A DNA stretch of 64,000 nucleotides, taken from Candidatus Omnitrophota bacterium. GTDB taxonomy: Bacteria > Hinthialibacterota > Hinthialibacteria > Hinthialibacterales > Hinthialibacteraceae. Positions 1-7,952 of this stretch are shown here, one piece after another. The stretch spans positions 98,447 to 162,446 of the forward strand of contig JABLXU010000004.1 of assembly GCA_013177805.1 (NCBI GenBank), written 5' to 3'. Below the pieces are notes generated by a model, which did not search any database, was not told the origin of the DNA, and worked only from the letters and a program-made list of their open reading frames with translations. Every line of letters begins with the position of its first letter. The stretch's first letter is position 1. Both the position numbers and the translations under genes were made by a program.

Positions 1-1561
1 AGAAGAGCGGGACATCGTAATTGAACAGGATCGACGGGGCCATCAGGTGCGCGACTTCCAGCCAGCCCAGTTTTTCGCGGTGCGGGCAGTCGGTCAGTAC
101 GCTTTGCAGATTGCTGCCCACCGACCAGTCGATGAGCTCGTGGATCTGATTGTATAACTCGTCCGAACAGGCGAAATCCCCCGCCCGGTCCGCCGCGTGG
201 CGCGTGAAGAGGCCTAGGATCCGCTGCAATTTGGGGGGATTCTCCGCCGGACCGCATTCAATCTGGAGATACCGGAATCCATAATACGTGAAGCGCGGAT
301 GCCAGGTCTCAACGCCCTCTCCCTTCAACGTGTAGGTATAGTAGTGCGGGCCGCCGGACGCCGATTGATCGGCCAGCCCTTCATCGGTAATCAATTCGGC
401 CGGAGTGATCCGGATCCACGAATCCCTTGGGCCTTGGACCTGAATCCAGGGGATGCCGGAAAAATTCTGACCCAAGGCATACACTGTGATTCCCGGGCGG
501 GGAGTGGTCATGCGGACCGGCTCCAGTTGCTGAATTACCCGGATAGGCGGAGCCATCTGCGAGACCAAGCCTCCACCGGGGCCTTCGCACACCTGAGCGG
601 GACTCCACGAGGCGTCCGCAAAGCCGGGCGCGTCCCACCCCGGCTGCTCCAACCGCGCGTCGTAATCCTCTCCGCCGTAGATGCACGAGAAGACAATCGG
701 CCCCGTGTGGCAGCACCATGATTCATCCGAAACGATTTCGGTGACTTGGCCATCGGTGTATTCAATCCTCAGTTTCAGGATGAATTTGGTCGGCCCGAAC
801 GAGCCGGTGAATTTGACATACCGCCCGCCCGTGACATTGTACATGCCATTGCCCAGCATCACTCCCAAGGCGTTCTCGCCCGCCCGCAGTTGCGTGGTGA
901 CGTCGTAGGTGGAATAAAGGCAGGTCTTGCGGTAATTTGTCCAGCCGGGATCGAACAGGGCATCGCCCACTTTTTCGCCGTTCAAACGCAGTTCGTAGAA
1001 ACCCAATCCGCAGACGTACACCCGGGCCTGCTTGATTTCTTTATCGATGGAAAATCCCCGCCGGAAGATGGGCAGGGACGCGGGCTGATCGGGATTGGTC
1101 TCGGATTGGGGAAAACAAAGCCAGCGGGCGTTCCATTCGTCGTCCTGCAGGATTCCCATGGACCACGCGGCCGGTTCGCTCCAGGGGGATGACTGGCCGT
1201 TCGCGTCCCAGACCCGCACTTTCCAGAAACAGTTTTGGTAGGAAGCCAAGGGTTTCCCCGCGTATTCCACCTGGATGGAGCGGTCCGACGTCACTTGGCC
1301 CGAATCCCACAAATCGCCCAGGTTTTTGTCCAGATTTTCATGGGAGCTGGCTACCAGCACCTGATAGGCAGTTTGGCGCTGGTTGCGCTGGCTGGACTCT
1401 AAAATCCAACTCACGCGGGGCCGCACCACATCCACGGCCAGCGGATGGTGTTGGTACTCACAGCGCAATTCGCGAATCCTGAGGCTCCCATCCGCCCCGG
1501 CCGCCGGGAAAGCCATGAAGGTTGTCAACGCGCCAAAGACAAAAAGGCTATAGATTTTCAT
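1..1561 (-). CDS. Secreted alpha-L-rhamnosidase, GH78-type (3' end cut by window edge)
   Basis: One uninterrupted frame of 520 codons runs from an ATG at 1561 off the left edge, so the C-terminus is missing. The first 20 or so residues (MKIYSLFVFGALTTF...) form a signal peptide. An N-terminal beta-sandwich follows, with the W-x-V-R-V-W-D fibronectin-like motif typical of bacterial rhamnosidases. Near the cut end lies the motif TDCPHREKLGWLE, which marks the catalytic (alpha/alpha)6 barrel of GH78. The family hydrolyses terminal alpha-L-rhamnose from polysaccharides or glycosides by inversion. The protein probably acts in the periplasm or outside the cell. The rhamnose symporter gene immediately upstream on the same strand fits this role. 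Family assignment is from motifs; the substrate is inferred. Confidence 0.85.
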   Translation of the reverse strand, partial: MKIYSLFVFGALTTFMAFPAAGADGSLRIRELRCEYQHHPLAVDVVRPRVSWILESSQRNQRQTAYQVLVASSHENLDKNLGDLWDSGQVTSDRSIQVEYAGKPLASYQNCFWKVRVWDANGQSSPWSEPAAWSMGILQDDEWNARWLCFPQSETNPDQPASLPIFRRGFSIDKEIKQARVYVCGLGFYELRLNGEKVGDALFDPGWTNYRKTCLYSTYDVTTQLRAGENALGVMLGNGMYNVTGGRYVKFTGSFGPTKFILKLRIEYTDGQVTEIVSDESWCCHTGPIVFSCIYGGEDYDARLEQPGWDAPGFADASWSPAQVCEGPGGGLVSQMAPPIRVIQQLEPVRMTTPRPGITVYALGQNFSGIPWIQVQGPRDSWIRITPAELITDEGLADQSASGGPHYYTYTLKGEGVETWHPRFTYYGFRYLQIECGPAENPPKLQRILGLFTRHAADRAGDFACSDELYNQIHELIDWSVGSNLQSVLTDCPHREKLGWLEVAHLMAPSILFNYDVPLF

Positions 1562-1614
1562 TTGGATCTCTCCGCAAAGGTTGGATTTCGATTTGAATGG
1601 GTGTTCGATTTCCT

Positions 1615-2661
1615 TCATTCGAGCGCTAAATAATTCCCCCATCCTACGACGAGGGTGGAAACCAGGAGGATGCCGATGCCCGTCCAGACCCAGGTGTGCG
1701 TTCTCGGGCTGACGCCCTTCCACTCATGAAACAGCCAGCCCCAGATGTTGGAGAAGATGATGATGAACGCCATGTGGATTGTCCAACTGGAAAAATCGTA
1801 CTGGCCCATCTTCGTGGTTCCCATGCCGTAAAACATGAATTGCAGGTACCACGTCGTGCCGGCCAGGGCGGAGAGGAGGTAATTCATGAGGACCGGCGAG
1901 CCCGCGGCGTTCCAATAATCGCCCCACGAGCGGTTGCGGACATTGAGCACCACGCACCAGATAAAATTGGTCGTGAATCCGCCGGCCAGGATGATGACAA
2001 ACACCGGGGTGTTCTGCCACAACGGTGGCGTTCCCAGTTCGACGGCCCGTCCGGCGATGGGCTTGCCCGCCGCGATGCCGAAGGCCATGCAGGCGCTCAT
2101 CACGCCCGCGAAGAGCGCCACCCAAATCCCCTTTATCAGGTCGAACTCCTGGATCGTGGCCTGCTTGTCCCGCGCGGGCAATTCTTGTTCTTTCCGGATT
2201 CCCGCCACGCCGCAGAATGCGATGCCCAACAGGCACACCGCCACGCCCGCCAGGGTCACAAGCCCGGATCGCGTTCCCGCCAGTTCCAGAATCCGGCCTT
2301 GAAATAGGGGCGGGATGATCGTCCCAAACGCCGCGCAGAATCCCAGCGCCAGCGCGTAACCCAGCGACATCCCCAAGTAGCGCATCGACAAGCCAAAGGT
2401 CAAGCCGCCGATACCCCAGAGAATCCCGAAAAAGTAACTCCAGCCGAGAGTGGATTTCGGGGCTTCCGCCAGGATTTGGACCACCGCCGGGGCGGTGAGC
2501 CACGCGAGAATCCAGGGGGCAATGATCCAGCTGAAAAATCCACCCGCCAGCCAGTAACTCTCCCATGACCACTGTTTTACGCTTTTATATGGAATATAAA
2601 AACTCGCCGCTGCCAGGCCGCCCAACGCGTGCAGAAATACTCCCAGGAATGGATTCGCCAC
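1615..2661 (-). CDS. rhaT: L-rhamnose/H+ symporter RhaT
   Basis: This 348-residue polytopic membrane protein has about ten hydrophobic segments. It matches RhaT along its length: the N-terminal KQWSWESYW and SWIIAPW region, WGIGGLTFGLSMRYLGMSLG, and the C-terminal WYLQFMFYGMG and QYDFSSWTIHM blocks. RhaT imports L-rhamnose with a proton across the inner membrane. The start is GTG at 2661; the nearest Shine-Dalgarno-like AGGAG is about 14 bases upstream, which is long. The gene lies 53 bases upstream of the rhamnosidase gene on the same strand, so the two are probably co-transcribed: the enzyme releases rhamnose and RhaT takes it up. No rhamnose isomerase or kinase is in view. Confidence 0.9.
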   Translation of the reverse strand: MANPFLGVFLHALGGLAAASFYIPYKSVKQWSWESYWLAGGFFSWIIAPWILAWLTAPAVVQILAEAPKSTLGWSYFFGILWGIGGLTFGLSMRYLGMSLGYALALGFCAAFGTIIPPLFQGRILELAGTRSGLVTLAGVAVCLLGIAFCGVAGIRKEQELPARDKQATIQEFDLIKGIWVALFAGVMSACMAFGIAAGKPIAGRAVELGTPPLWQNTPVFVIILAGGFTTNFIWCVVLNVRNRSWGDYWNAAGSPVLMNYLLSALAGTTWYLQFMFYGMGTTKMGQYDFSSWTIHMAFIIIFSNIWGWLFHEWKGVSPRTHTWVWTGIGILLVSTLVVGWGNYLALE

Positions 2662-2776
2662 GGTGATGTTTCTTTCTCCTGTGGGATTGGTCCAACCAGT
2701 GTTCGTCCCTCAGTGTCTCATGAGTCCGGGAAATCAATCTACCCCCACTTTTGGGATTTCACCGAAACAAGAATTA

Positions 2777-4117
2777 TCACTTGCTCCGAAAGCTTCTGGG
2801 CATTCCCTCCTCGATGATCCGCGCCAGCGCTTTGCCGATGAGAATATGCCCCACCGGATCGAGGTGGCATTCGTCCATGAAGCGTCCCCGGAAGAAATTC
2901 TCCTGGTCGGTGACCTTCCCATCCTGCCGGGGAATGTATTCCGAGTCGTCGGCCAATCGCCATTCGTTCTCTTCCATTTTGTCAAGGTACGAATCGATTG
3001 CTGGTTCGCTGATATACTCGTTGATCCGGCGGATGGCTTCCCGGCTTTCGAGGAGGGGAACCTGGAACTGCTGGGCGATTTCCCGGTAAATAGTCCGATA
3101 CGGTGCCTCGCGATGCAAGACCGCCTCGCCATGCAGGGATCCCAATGGTTTGTGCGCCGTGAAATATTTCCTCGCCTTCGCTTCATACCCCATCGCCTGA
3201 TAACACCTCCCCATCAGGAAATGACAAAACGCCAGCGCCGCGACGTGCAGGTTCGGCTCAGCCTTCTCCAGCAACTCGAGCGCTTGCACTATTTGCTGTT
3301 CTTCATACAACCGCGCGGCTTCCTCGACCAGCCCGAAGACGCTGGGATTCTGCTCGATCATCAATAACACCAGAAAGACGCGATGCTCCTGGCAAATCGT
3401 GACCACCCTCCGCAGTTCCTCACGAAACACGGCGGGGGACACCCGGATGGGAACCTGGTCCAGGGGAGGCGGATTTTCCCGGATGTGGCGCAGCCTCCGG
3501 ATTCCCAGTTCCGTGGACGCGGCATACAGGATGGGGCTCCATTGCAATAGTTCCACGCAATTCCGCAGAAACGCGATCCGGCGGAACGAAGCCTCGGAAT
3601 CGGGCGGAGTCAGCAGCAGATAGCGGCGGTCGTTATATCCCGCGGAGAAGACCACCACGTCTGGTTTCCAGGCCAACATCGGCTCCAGCTTGGCCCGGCA
3701 CTGCACCGCGGAATAGCCGTGCGTCCCCGCGTTGATGACTTCGGCGTCCACTCCCCGCCCACGCAATTCCGATTGCAACACCTGGCAAAAAGTGTATTCA
3801 TCCGGAACATTGAATCCATACGTGCGCGAATCACCGATGGCCACGATCCGGCAGGCATGCTCCGGCTCAAAGGAGTATTCGTCCGGCCCCCGGAAGCCGT
3901 TGGAATTGATCCGCACATTATGCCCGTACGTGGGCCCCCGGAAATTCGGTTTCAATTTCCACAGCGTCCGCGCGTCCCACAAAAACGCCCGGAAATTGGC
4001 ATCGGTCTCCTTGTGATACACCCATCCCGCCACGCCTTCGAGAGCCAAATAGAGGAGGCCTAGAATCAATACGGCAGCCCATTTTTTCTGGCGGGGGGTT
4101 TGGGGCAGAAAGGTCAT
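2777..4117 (-). CDS. Membrane-anchored SGNH/GDSL-family hydrolase
   Basis: The protein has 446 residues with one hydrophobic segment near residues 13-32, suggesting an inner-membrane anchor with a periplasmic body. SGNH blocks are visible in order: GDSRTYGF (block I, nucleophile Ser), NAGTHGYS (block II Gly), GYNDRRY (block III Asn) and DECHLDPVGH near the C-terminus (block V Asp and His). The middle, around residues 260-330, is helical and resembles a TPR-like insertion (LYEEQQIVQALELLEKA). Such proteins often add or remove acyl groups on exopolysaccharide or cell-wall sugars. The gene is transcribed divergently from two glycosyltransferase genes, so an envelope-glycan esterase or acetyltransferase role is plausible. 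The exact substrate cannot be told. Confidence 0.75.
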   Translation of the reverse strand: MTFLPQTPRQKKWAAVLILGLLYLALEGVAGWVYHKETDANFRAFLWDARTLWKLKPNFRGPTYGHNVRINSNGFRGPDEYSFEPEHACRIVAIGDSRTYGFNVPDEYTFCQVLQSELRGRGVDAEVINAGTHGYSAVQCRAKLEPMLAWKPDVVVFSAGYNDRRYLLLTPPDSEASFRRIAFLRNCVELLQWSPILYAASTELGIRRLRHIRENPPPLDQVPIRVSPAVFREELRRVVTICQEHRVFLVLLMIEQNPSVFGLVEEAARLYEEQQIVQALELLEKAEPNLHVAALAFCHFLMGRCYQAMGYEAKARKYFTAHKPLGSLHGEAVLHREAPYRTIYREIAQQFQVPLLESREAIRRINEYISEPAIDSYLDKMEENEWRLADDSEYIPRQDGKVTDQENFFRGRFMDECHLDPVGHILIGKALARIIEEGMPRSFRSK

Positions 4118-4325
4118 GGTTGGTTCTCTGTTTCCGATGTTTTGTTTTGTGTTCCGGTAAGTAAAACCAGTCTAATCCCCCCTCTTCGGCATGAAAAGGA
4201 AACGTTCCATCCGCCAGCCGTGTGTAAAAAATCAACGGGCCGTGGCATCATCCTTGCGTGGGATTCCCGTTTTCCTATAATCTCAAACACCTTGATATGT
4301 TTTGACATCTCTCTAGGATGGACAC

Positions 4326-5006
4326 ATGCGATTATCCGTGATCATGCCCGTTTATAACGAAAAGGACACCATCCGGGAAATCATCGCCAAGGTGATGAGT
4401 GAAGAAACCGACAAGGAACTGATCATCGTGGACGATTGCTCCACCGACGGGACCACGGAGATTCTTAAAACCATCCAGGATGAGCGGATCAAAATTTTCT
4501 ATCATGATGTCAACCAGGGCAAAGGGGCGGCCATCCGCACGGCGGTCGAACATGTCACCGGGGACATTGTCATCATCCAGGACGCGGATTTGGAATACAA
4601 TCCCAGCGAGTACACCCGCATCATTAAACCGATCCTCGCGGACAAAGCTGACGTGGTGTACGGTTCGCGGTTCAAAGGCCCGGAACAACGGGTTTTGTTC
4701 TTCTGGCATTATTTGGCCAACATGTTCCTTACCCTGGTCTCCAACATGCTGACCAACTTGAACTTGTCCGACATGGAAACTTGCTACAAGGCTTTCCGCG
4801 CCTCGGTGATCAAGAAAATTAAGATCGAATCCAACCGCTTCGGCGTCGAGCCGGAGTTGACCGCGAAAATTGCCAAGATGAATTGCCGGGTTTACGAGGT
4901 GCCCATCTCCTACTACGGGCGCGATTATACCGAGGGGAAAAAAATCACCTGGAAAGACGGATTTTCTGCTATCTGGAGCATCATTAAATACAACTTGTTC
5001 CGGTAA
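4326..5006 (+). CDS. Family 2 glycosyltransferase (polyprenyl-phosphate sugar synthase type)
   Basis: This 226-residue GT-A fold protein begins RLSVIMPVYNEKDTI. It has the UDP/GDP-binding DDCSTDGT segment and the DXD-like QDADLEY motif near residue 95. Further on are YGSRF and DMETCYKAFR, the pattern of dolichyl/undecaprenyl-phosphate sugar transferases of the DPM1/GtrB type. There are no C-terminal membrane helices, as in soluble DPM1. It probably charges a polyprenyl phosphate with a sugar from a nucleotide donor. The membrane glycosyltransferase 27 bases downstream is the obvious user of that lipid-linked sugar. The start ATG has AGGA a few bases upstream. Confidence 0.85.
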   Translation: MRLSVIMPVYNEKDTIREIIAKVMSEETDKELIIVDDCSTDGTTEILKTIQDERIKIFYHDVNQGKGAAIRTAVEHVTGDIVIIQDADLEYNPSEYTRIIKPILADKADVVYGSRFKGPEQRVLFFWHYLANMFLTLVSNMLTNLNLSDMETCYKAFRASVIKKIKIESNRFGVEPELTAKIAKMNCRVYEVPISYYGRDYTEGKKITWKDGFSAIWSIIKYNLFR

Positions 5007-5033
5007 GCCGCTCCGGTCCCTAGACAAAAATCC

Positions 5034-6224
5034 ATGTCCAAGCGTTTTGGGCTTCTGCTGATTGTGGCGTTGGGATTACGCCTGGCCTGGCTGGCCTATG
5101 TACACCAGGAAGGAGGCAGCCTGTATCCCTACTGGGATGGCGACGGGTATCTGAAAGCCGCGGACCTCTTCCATTACGGCCATTTTCTGGACGAGGAGCA
5201 AATCGAGCGCATGCCGCTCTATCCCGCGCTGGTGGCGTTCTTCCGGCGGATTCCCTTGCCGGAGATGTACCTGATGGGGGGCTGGCATGCGTGGCTGGAT
5301 TTAATCATCCTCGCCTGTGTGTATCTGTTTATCCGCCAATTCCACGGTGAACAGGCGGCGCTTTTCGCCGGACTAGCCTACGCGGTCTATCCGCTGGCTC
5401 TCTACCGCCTGCCCCTCATGAACACCGAAATTATCCAGGGCGCGGCGCTCGGTTTTTGGCTGCTGGGCGCGGCGCGGGTGATGGAATCGGACCAACTCCG
5501 CGACGCCGGGATTCTCGGTCTGCTCTCGATTCTCCTGGCTTTTATCAGCCCCGCCACCCAATTGCTGCCTCTGCTATTGGGGCTGACTTTCTTCCTCCGG
5601 CGGCCTTTCGCAAAAGCCGGTCCGTTGTTCGCGGCGTTGATGATTCCCGTGGCGCTCACCGCCCTGGCTTGGGGCGCGCGCAACGCCGTGGTTTCGGGCC
5701 GTTTCTTCTTATTCGACACGCGCGGCGGCAAAGAGTTCTGGCTGGGCAATAACCAAGCGGTGGACGGCCGCTGGGAAGGCGAATGCCGCCCCTTGTGGGA
5801 AAAACAATGGCAAGCGCACCGGCAACGGGTGAAAGACCAGGGAGGAGACGAGATCGACATCAACCAGTTTTTCTACCGCGAAGGTCTGCGGGAAATCCGC
5901 GCGAATCCCAGGGGAGCGGGAATCCTCTTCGTCAAGAAGTTCTTTCGCTTCTGGTTCGTCCCAGCTTCCGAACGGCATATCGCCGCCACTACGGCCATTC
6001 AGTCGGTTTATCTGCTCCTGGCGGTGTTCGGGCTATGGAAGGCGGGGATCCGGAACCGGGGAACCGCGTTGCCGCTCTTCGTGATAATCTATTACTGTGC
6101 CATTTATACATTGTCCTATGCGTGCCTGCGTTTCAGCCATCCCATCATGCCCTGGGTGTGCGGATTGGGCGGCGTGGGGTTGGCGCGGTTGGGAAGAAAC
6201 ATGCGGGAGCCGGATCATGAGTGA
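5034..6224 (+). CDS. Polytopic GT39/ArnT-like membrane glycosyltransferase
   Basis: The protein has 396 residues and about nine to ten hydrophobic segments. The large first loop begins with acidic residues (WDGDGYLKAAD) and contains ERMPLYPALV, the layout of GT-C enzymes of the PMT/ArnT (GT39/GT83) group. These use polyprenyl-phosphate sugars and act on the periplasmic face. The gene follows the GT2 gene by 27 bases and overlaps the acylphosphatase gene by 8 bases, so the three are probably one transcript. The acceptor (lipid, glycan or protein) is unknown. Assignment rests on topology and the acidic loop rather than a diagnostic signature. Confidence 0.65.
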   Translation: MSKRFGLLLIVALGLRLAWLAYVHQEGGSLYPYWDGDGYLKAADLFHYGHFLDEEQIERMPLYPALVAFFRRIPLPEMYLMGGWHAWLDLIILACVYLFIRQFHGEQAALFAGLAYAVYPLALYRLPLMNTEIIQGAALGFWLLGAARVMESDQLRDAGILGLLSILLAFISPATQLLPLLLGLTFFLRRPFAKAGPLFAALMIPVALTALAWGARNAVVSGRFFLFDTRGGKEFWLGNNQAVDGRWEGECRPLWEKQWQAHRQRVKDQGGDEIDINQFFYREGLREIRANPRGAGILFVKKFFRFWFVPASERHIAATTAIQSVYLLLAVFGLWKAGIRNRGTALPLFVIIYYCAIYTLSYACLRFSHPIMPWVCGLGGVGLARLGRNMREPDHE

Positions 6225-6498
6225 ACAAAACCGGATTCATGCCTTGGTCAGCGGACGTGTGCAAGGGGTTGGATTCCGCTATTTCACTCAGCGGGTGGCG
6301 CAATCCATGAACCTGGTAGGCGAAGTGCGCAACACCCGCGACGGCCGGGTGGAGATCATCGCCGAAGGCGATCCCCAGACCCTCAAGAAATTCCTGCGCC
6401 GGATCGAGGAAGGCCCCTCGCTGTCCCATGTCTCCGCGGTGGATGTGGAATGGATGCCCGCCACCGGGCGGTATGACTCGTTCGAGGTGACGTTTTGA
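6217..6498 (+). CDS. acyP: Acylphosphatase
   Basis: This 93-residue protein begins MSEQNRIHALVSGRVQ. It carries the signature GRVQGVGFRYFTQ, whose Arg binds the phosphate, and the second catalytic element GEVRNTRDGRVEI, whose Asn positions the water. Length and motif spacing match the family, which hydrolyses carboxyl-phosphate bonds such as acetyl phosphate. The ATG at 6217 lies inside the end of the preceding glycosyltransferase gene, an overlap that suggests translational coupling. An earlier in-frame ATG at 6097 would add residues unrelated to the family and is not preferred. Confidence 0.93.
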   Translation: MSEQNRIHALVSGRVQGVGFRYFTQRVAQSMNLVGEVRNTRDGRVEIIAEGDPQTLKKFLRRIEEGPSLSHVSAVDVEWMPATGRYDSFEVTF

Positions 6499-6618
6499 TC
6501 ATTGGCGTTGATTGGGGCACCATGGAATCTAACGTTTTTCTTGCGCCACCGCCGCAATTAAACGAGCGCAGGTAAACTAGCGCAGGGCTTCAGGGAAAAA
6601 TAGCGGCCGACGGGAAAA

Positions 6619-6655
6619 TTCCCTCTCCTCCTGGGAGAGGATTAAGGTGAGGGAA
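6619..6655 (+). repeat. Dispersed hairpin repeat, CCCTCTCC/GGAGAGG type
   Basis: CCCTCTCC-TCCTG-GGAGAGG forms a short hairpin and is followed by ATTAAGGTGAGGG. Related copies lie near 20130, 22588, 29976, 35288, 59219 and 62471, always between genes. The remaining part of the 297-base gap (6499-6795) shows no gene. Confidence 0.7.
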
Positions 6656-6710
6656 TGCCTTTCCGCCGGGCTTTCACCTCACGAATTGCGCATTCGCTCC
6701 TGGAAAATGT

Positions 6711-6736
6711 CCTGGATTCCCGCTTTCGCGGAAAAG
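6711..6736 (+). repeat. Fragment of a second intergenic repeat (CCTGGATTCCCGC type)
   Basis: CCTGGATTCCCGCTTTCGCG is followed by GAAAAG where a complete palindrome would have GGAATG. An inverted, related copy lies at 29850-29872. This type of short palindromic intergenic repeat is common in many bacterial genomes. Confidence 0.5.
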
Positions 6737-6795
6737 ACATCAAAGAAAGAATATTGAGCAGTTATGCTCACTACATTATTAAAGAGAGACTCCGC

Positions 6796-7215
6796 ATGAA
6801 AATCCAAACCGAACGCGTCCGCGTGTCTACCCGCGGCAACACGGATATCCATGACCTGACACCCCGCATCACTCAAATTATCCACCAAAGCGGAATGAAG
6901 GACGGGCAGGCAACGGTCTTCGCGCCCGGCGCTACGGCCGGTATCAGCGTGGTGGAATACGAACCGGGACTCTTGCAGGATATCCCCGAACTGCTGGAGC
7001 GGCTGATCCCTTCCGGCAAGCCGTATCATCATGACCAGACCTGGCACGACGGCAACGGCCATTCGCATCTGCGCGCCACGTTGATCGGCCCCTCGTTGAC
7101 CATTCCCTTCGAAAACCGGACCTTGACTTTGGGCACCTGGCAGCAGGTCATTCTGCTCGATTTCGACACCCGCCCCCGCCAGCGGGAGATCGTCGTCCAA
7201 CTGATGGGAGAATGA
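6796..7215 (+). CDS. YjbQ/UPF0047 family protein
   Basis: This 139-residue protein has the length and layout of the YjbQ (UPF0047) family. The family signature region is seen in GATAGISVVEYEPGLLQD, the HHDQTWHDGNGHSHLRATL histidine cluster and the C-terminal LGTWQQVILLDFD. Family members form compact trimers with a metal-binding His pocket. E. coli YjbQ shows weak thiamine-phosphate synthase activity, and the physiological role is unsettled. The ATG at 6796 is chosen because the family begins here; an in-frame ATG at 6655 would add a non-conserved stretch lying over intergenic repeats. The stop overlaps the start of the endonuclease III gene (ATGA), so the two are coupled. Confidence 0.88.
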   Translation: MKIQTERVRVSTRGNTDIHDLTPRITQIIHQSGMKDGQATVFAPGATAGISVVEYEPGLLQDIPELLERLIPSGKPYHHDQTWHDGNGHSHLRATLIGPSLTIPFENRTLTLGTWQQVILLDFDTRPRQREIVVQLMGE

Positions 7216-7907
7216 AAACCATGACCGCTAAGCCGACTTCCAAATCGACTGCCAAAGCCGCCAAAAACTGGAAAGAAGTTCCCCCCGCGGAACGGATCAA
7301 AAAGATTATCCCGCTTCTAGCCCGGGAACATGAACCCATCTGCGCCTTGAATTTCAATAACGCCTTTGAATTGCTGATCGCCACCATCCTCTCGGCCCAG
7401 TGCACCGACGAGCGCGTCAATCAGGTCACGCCCGTGCTCTTCCAACGCTTCCCCGATGCCCGCTCCCTGGCATCTGCCGCGCCGGAGGATGTGGAGGAGA
7501 TCGTCCGCCCCACAGGCTTCTTCCGCCAGAAAACCAAAAGCATCTTGGCTGTCAGCCAGGCGCTGGCGGATGAATTCAACGGCGATATCCCCCGGGATAT
7601 CGAGGAGCTGATCCGCTTGCCAGGCGTGGGCCGCAAAACCGCCAACGTAGTGCTGGGCACCGCCTACGGCATCCCCGCCATCATGGTGGATACCCACGTC
7701 AAGCGCGTGGCCGCCCGGCTGTATTTATCCAAACAGAAGGATCCGGACAAGATCGAACAGGATTTGATTGCGCTCGTCCCCGCCGCCGAACGCACCGCCT
7801 TTTCGCACCGCATGATTTGGCACGGCCGCAAGGTCTGCCAGGCGCGCAAGCCCCGTTGCGAGGCCTGTGTTCTCGCTCCCTATTGCCCGTCGGAAGGAAT
7901 CGTATGA
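7212..7907 (+). CDS. nth: Endonuclease III
   Basis: The protein has 231 residues. It is a base-excision repair DNA glycosylase/AP lyase that removes oxidised pyrimidines. The helix-hairpin-helix LPGVGRKTANVVL holds the catalytic lysine, and VDTHVKR holds the catalytic aspartate. The C-terminal cysteines C-X6-C-X2-C-X5-C (CQARKPRCEACVLAPYC) match the [4Fe-4S] loop of the family. The N-terminal 20 residues are a basic, low-complexity extension (TAKPTSKSTAKAAK). A second ATG follows two codons after the first. The gene overlaps yjbQ by four bases. Confidence 0.95.
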   Translation: MKTMTAKPTSKSTAKAAKNWKEVPPAERIKKIIPLLAREHEPICALNFNNAFELLIATILSAQCTDERVNQVTPVLFQRFPDARSLASAAPEDVEEIVRPTGFFRQKTKSILAVSQALADEFNGDIPRDIEELIRLPGVGRKTANVVLGTAYGIPAIMVDTHVKRVAARLYLSKQKDPDKIEQDLIALVPAAERTAFSHRMIWHGRKVCQARKPRCEACVLAPYCPSEGIV

Positions 7908-7952
7908 GAAGATTGCTGATCCCATGAACCGGGGCTGGGTATTCTCTCCGGC

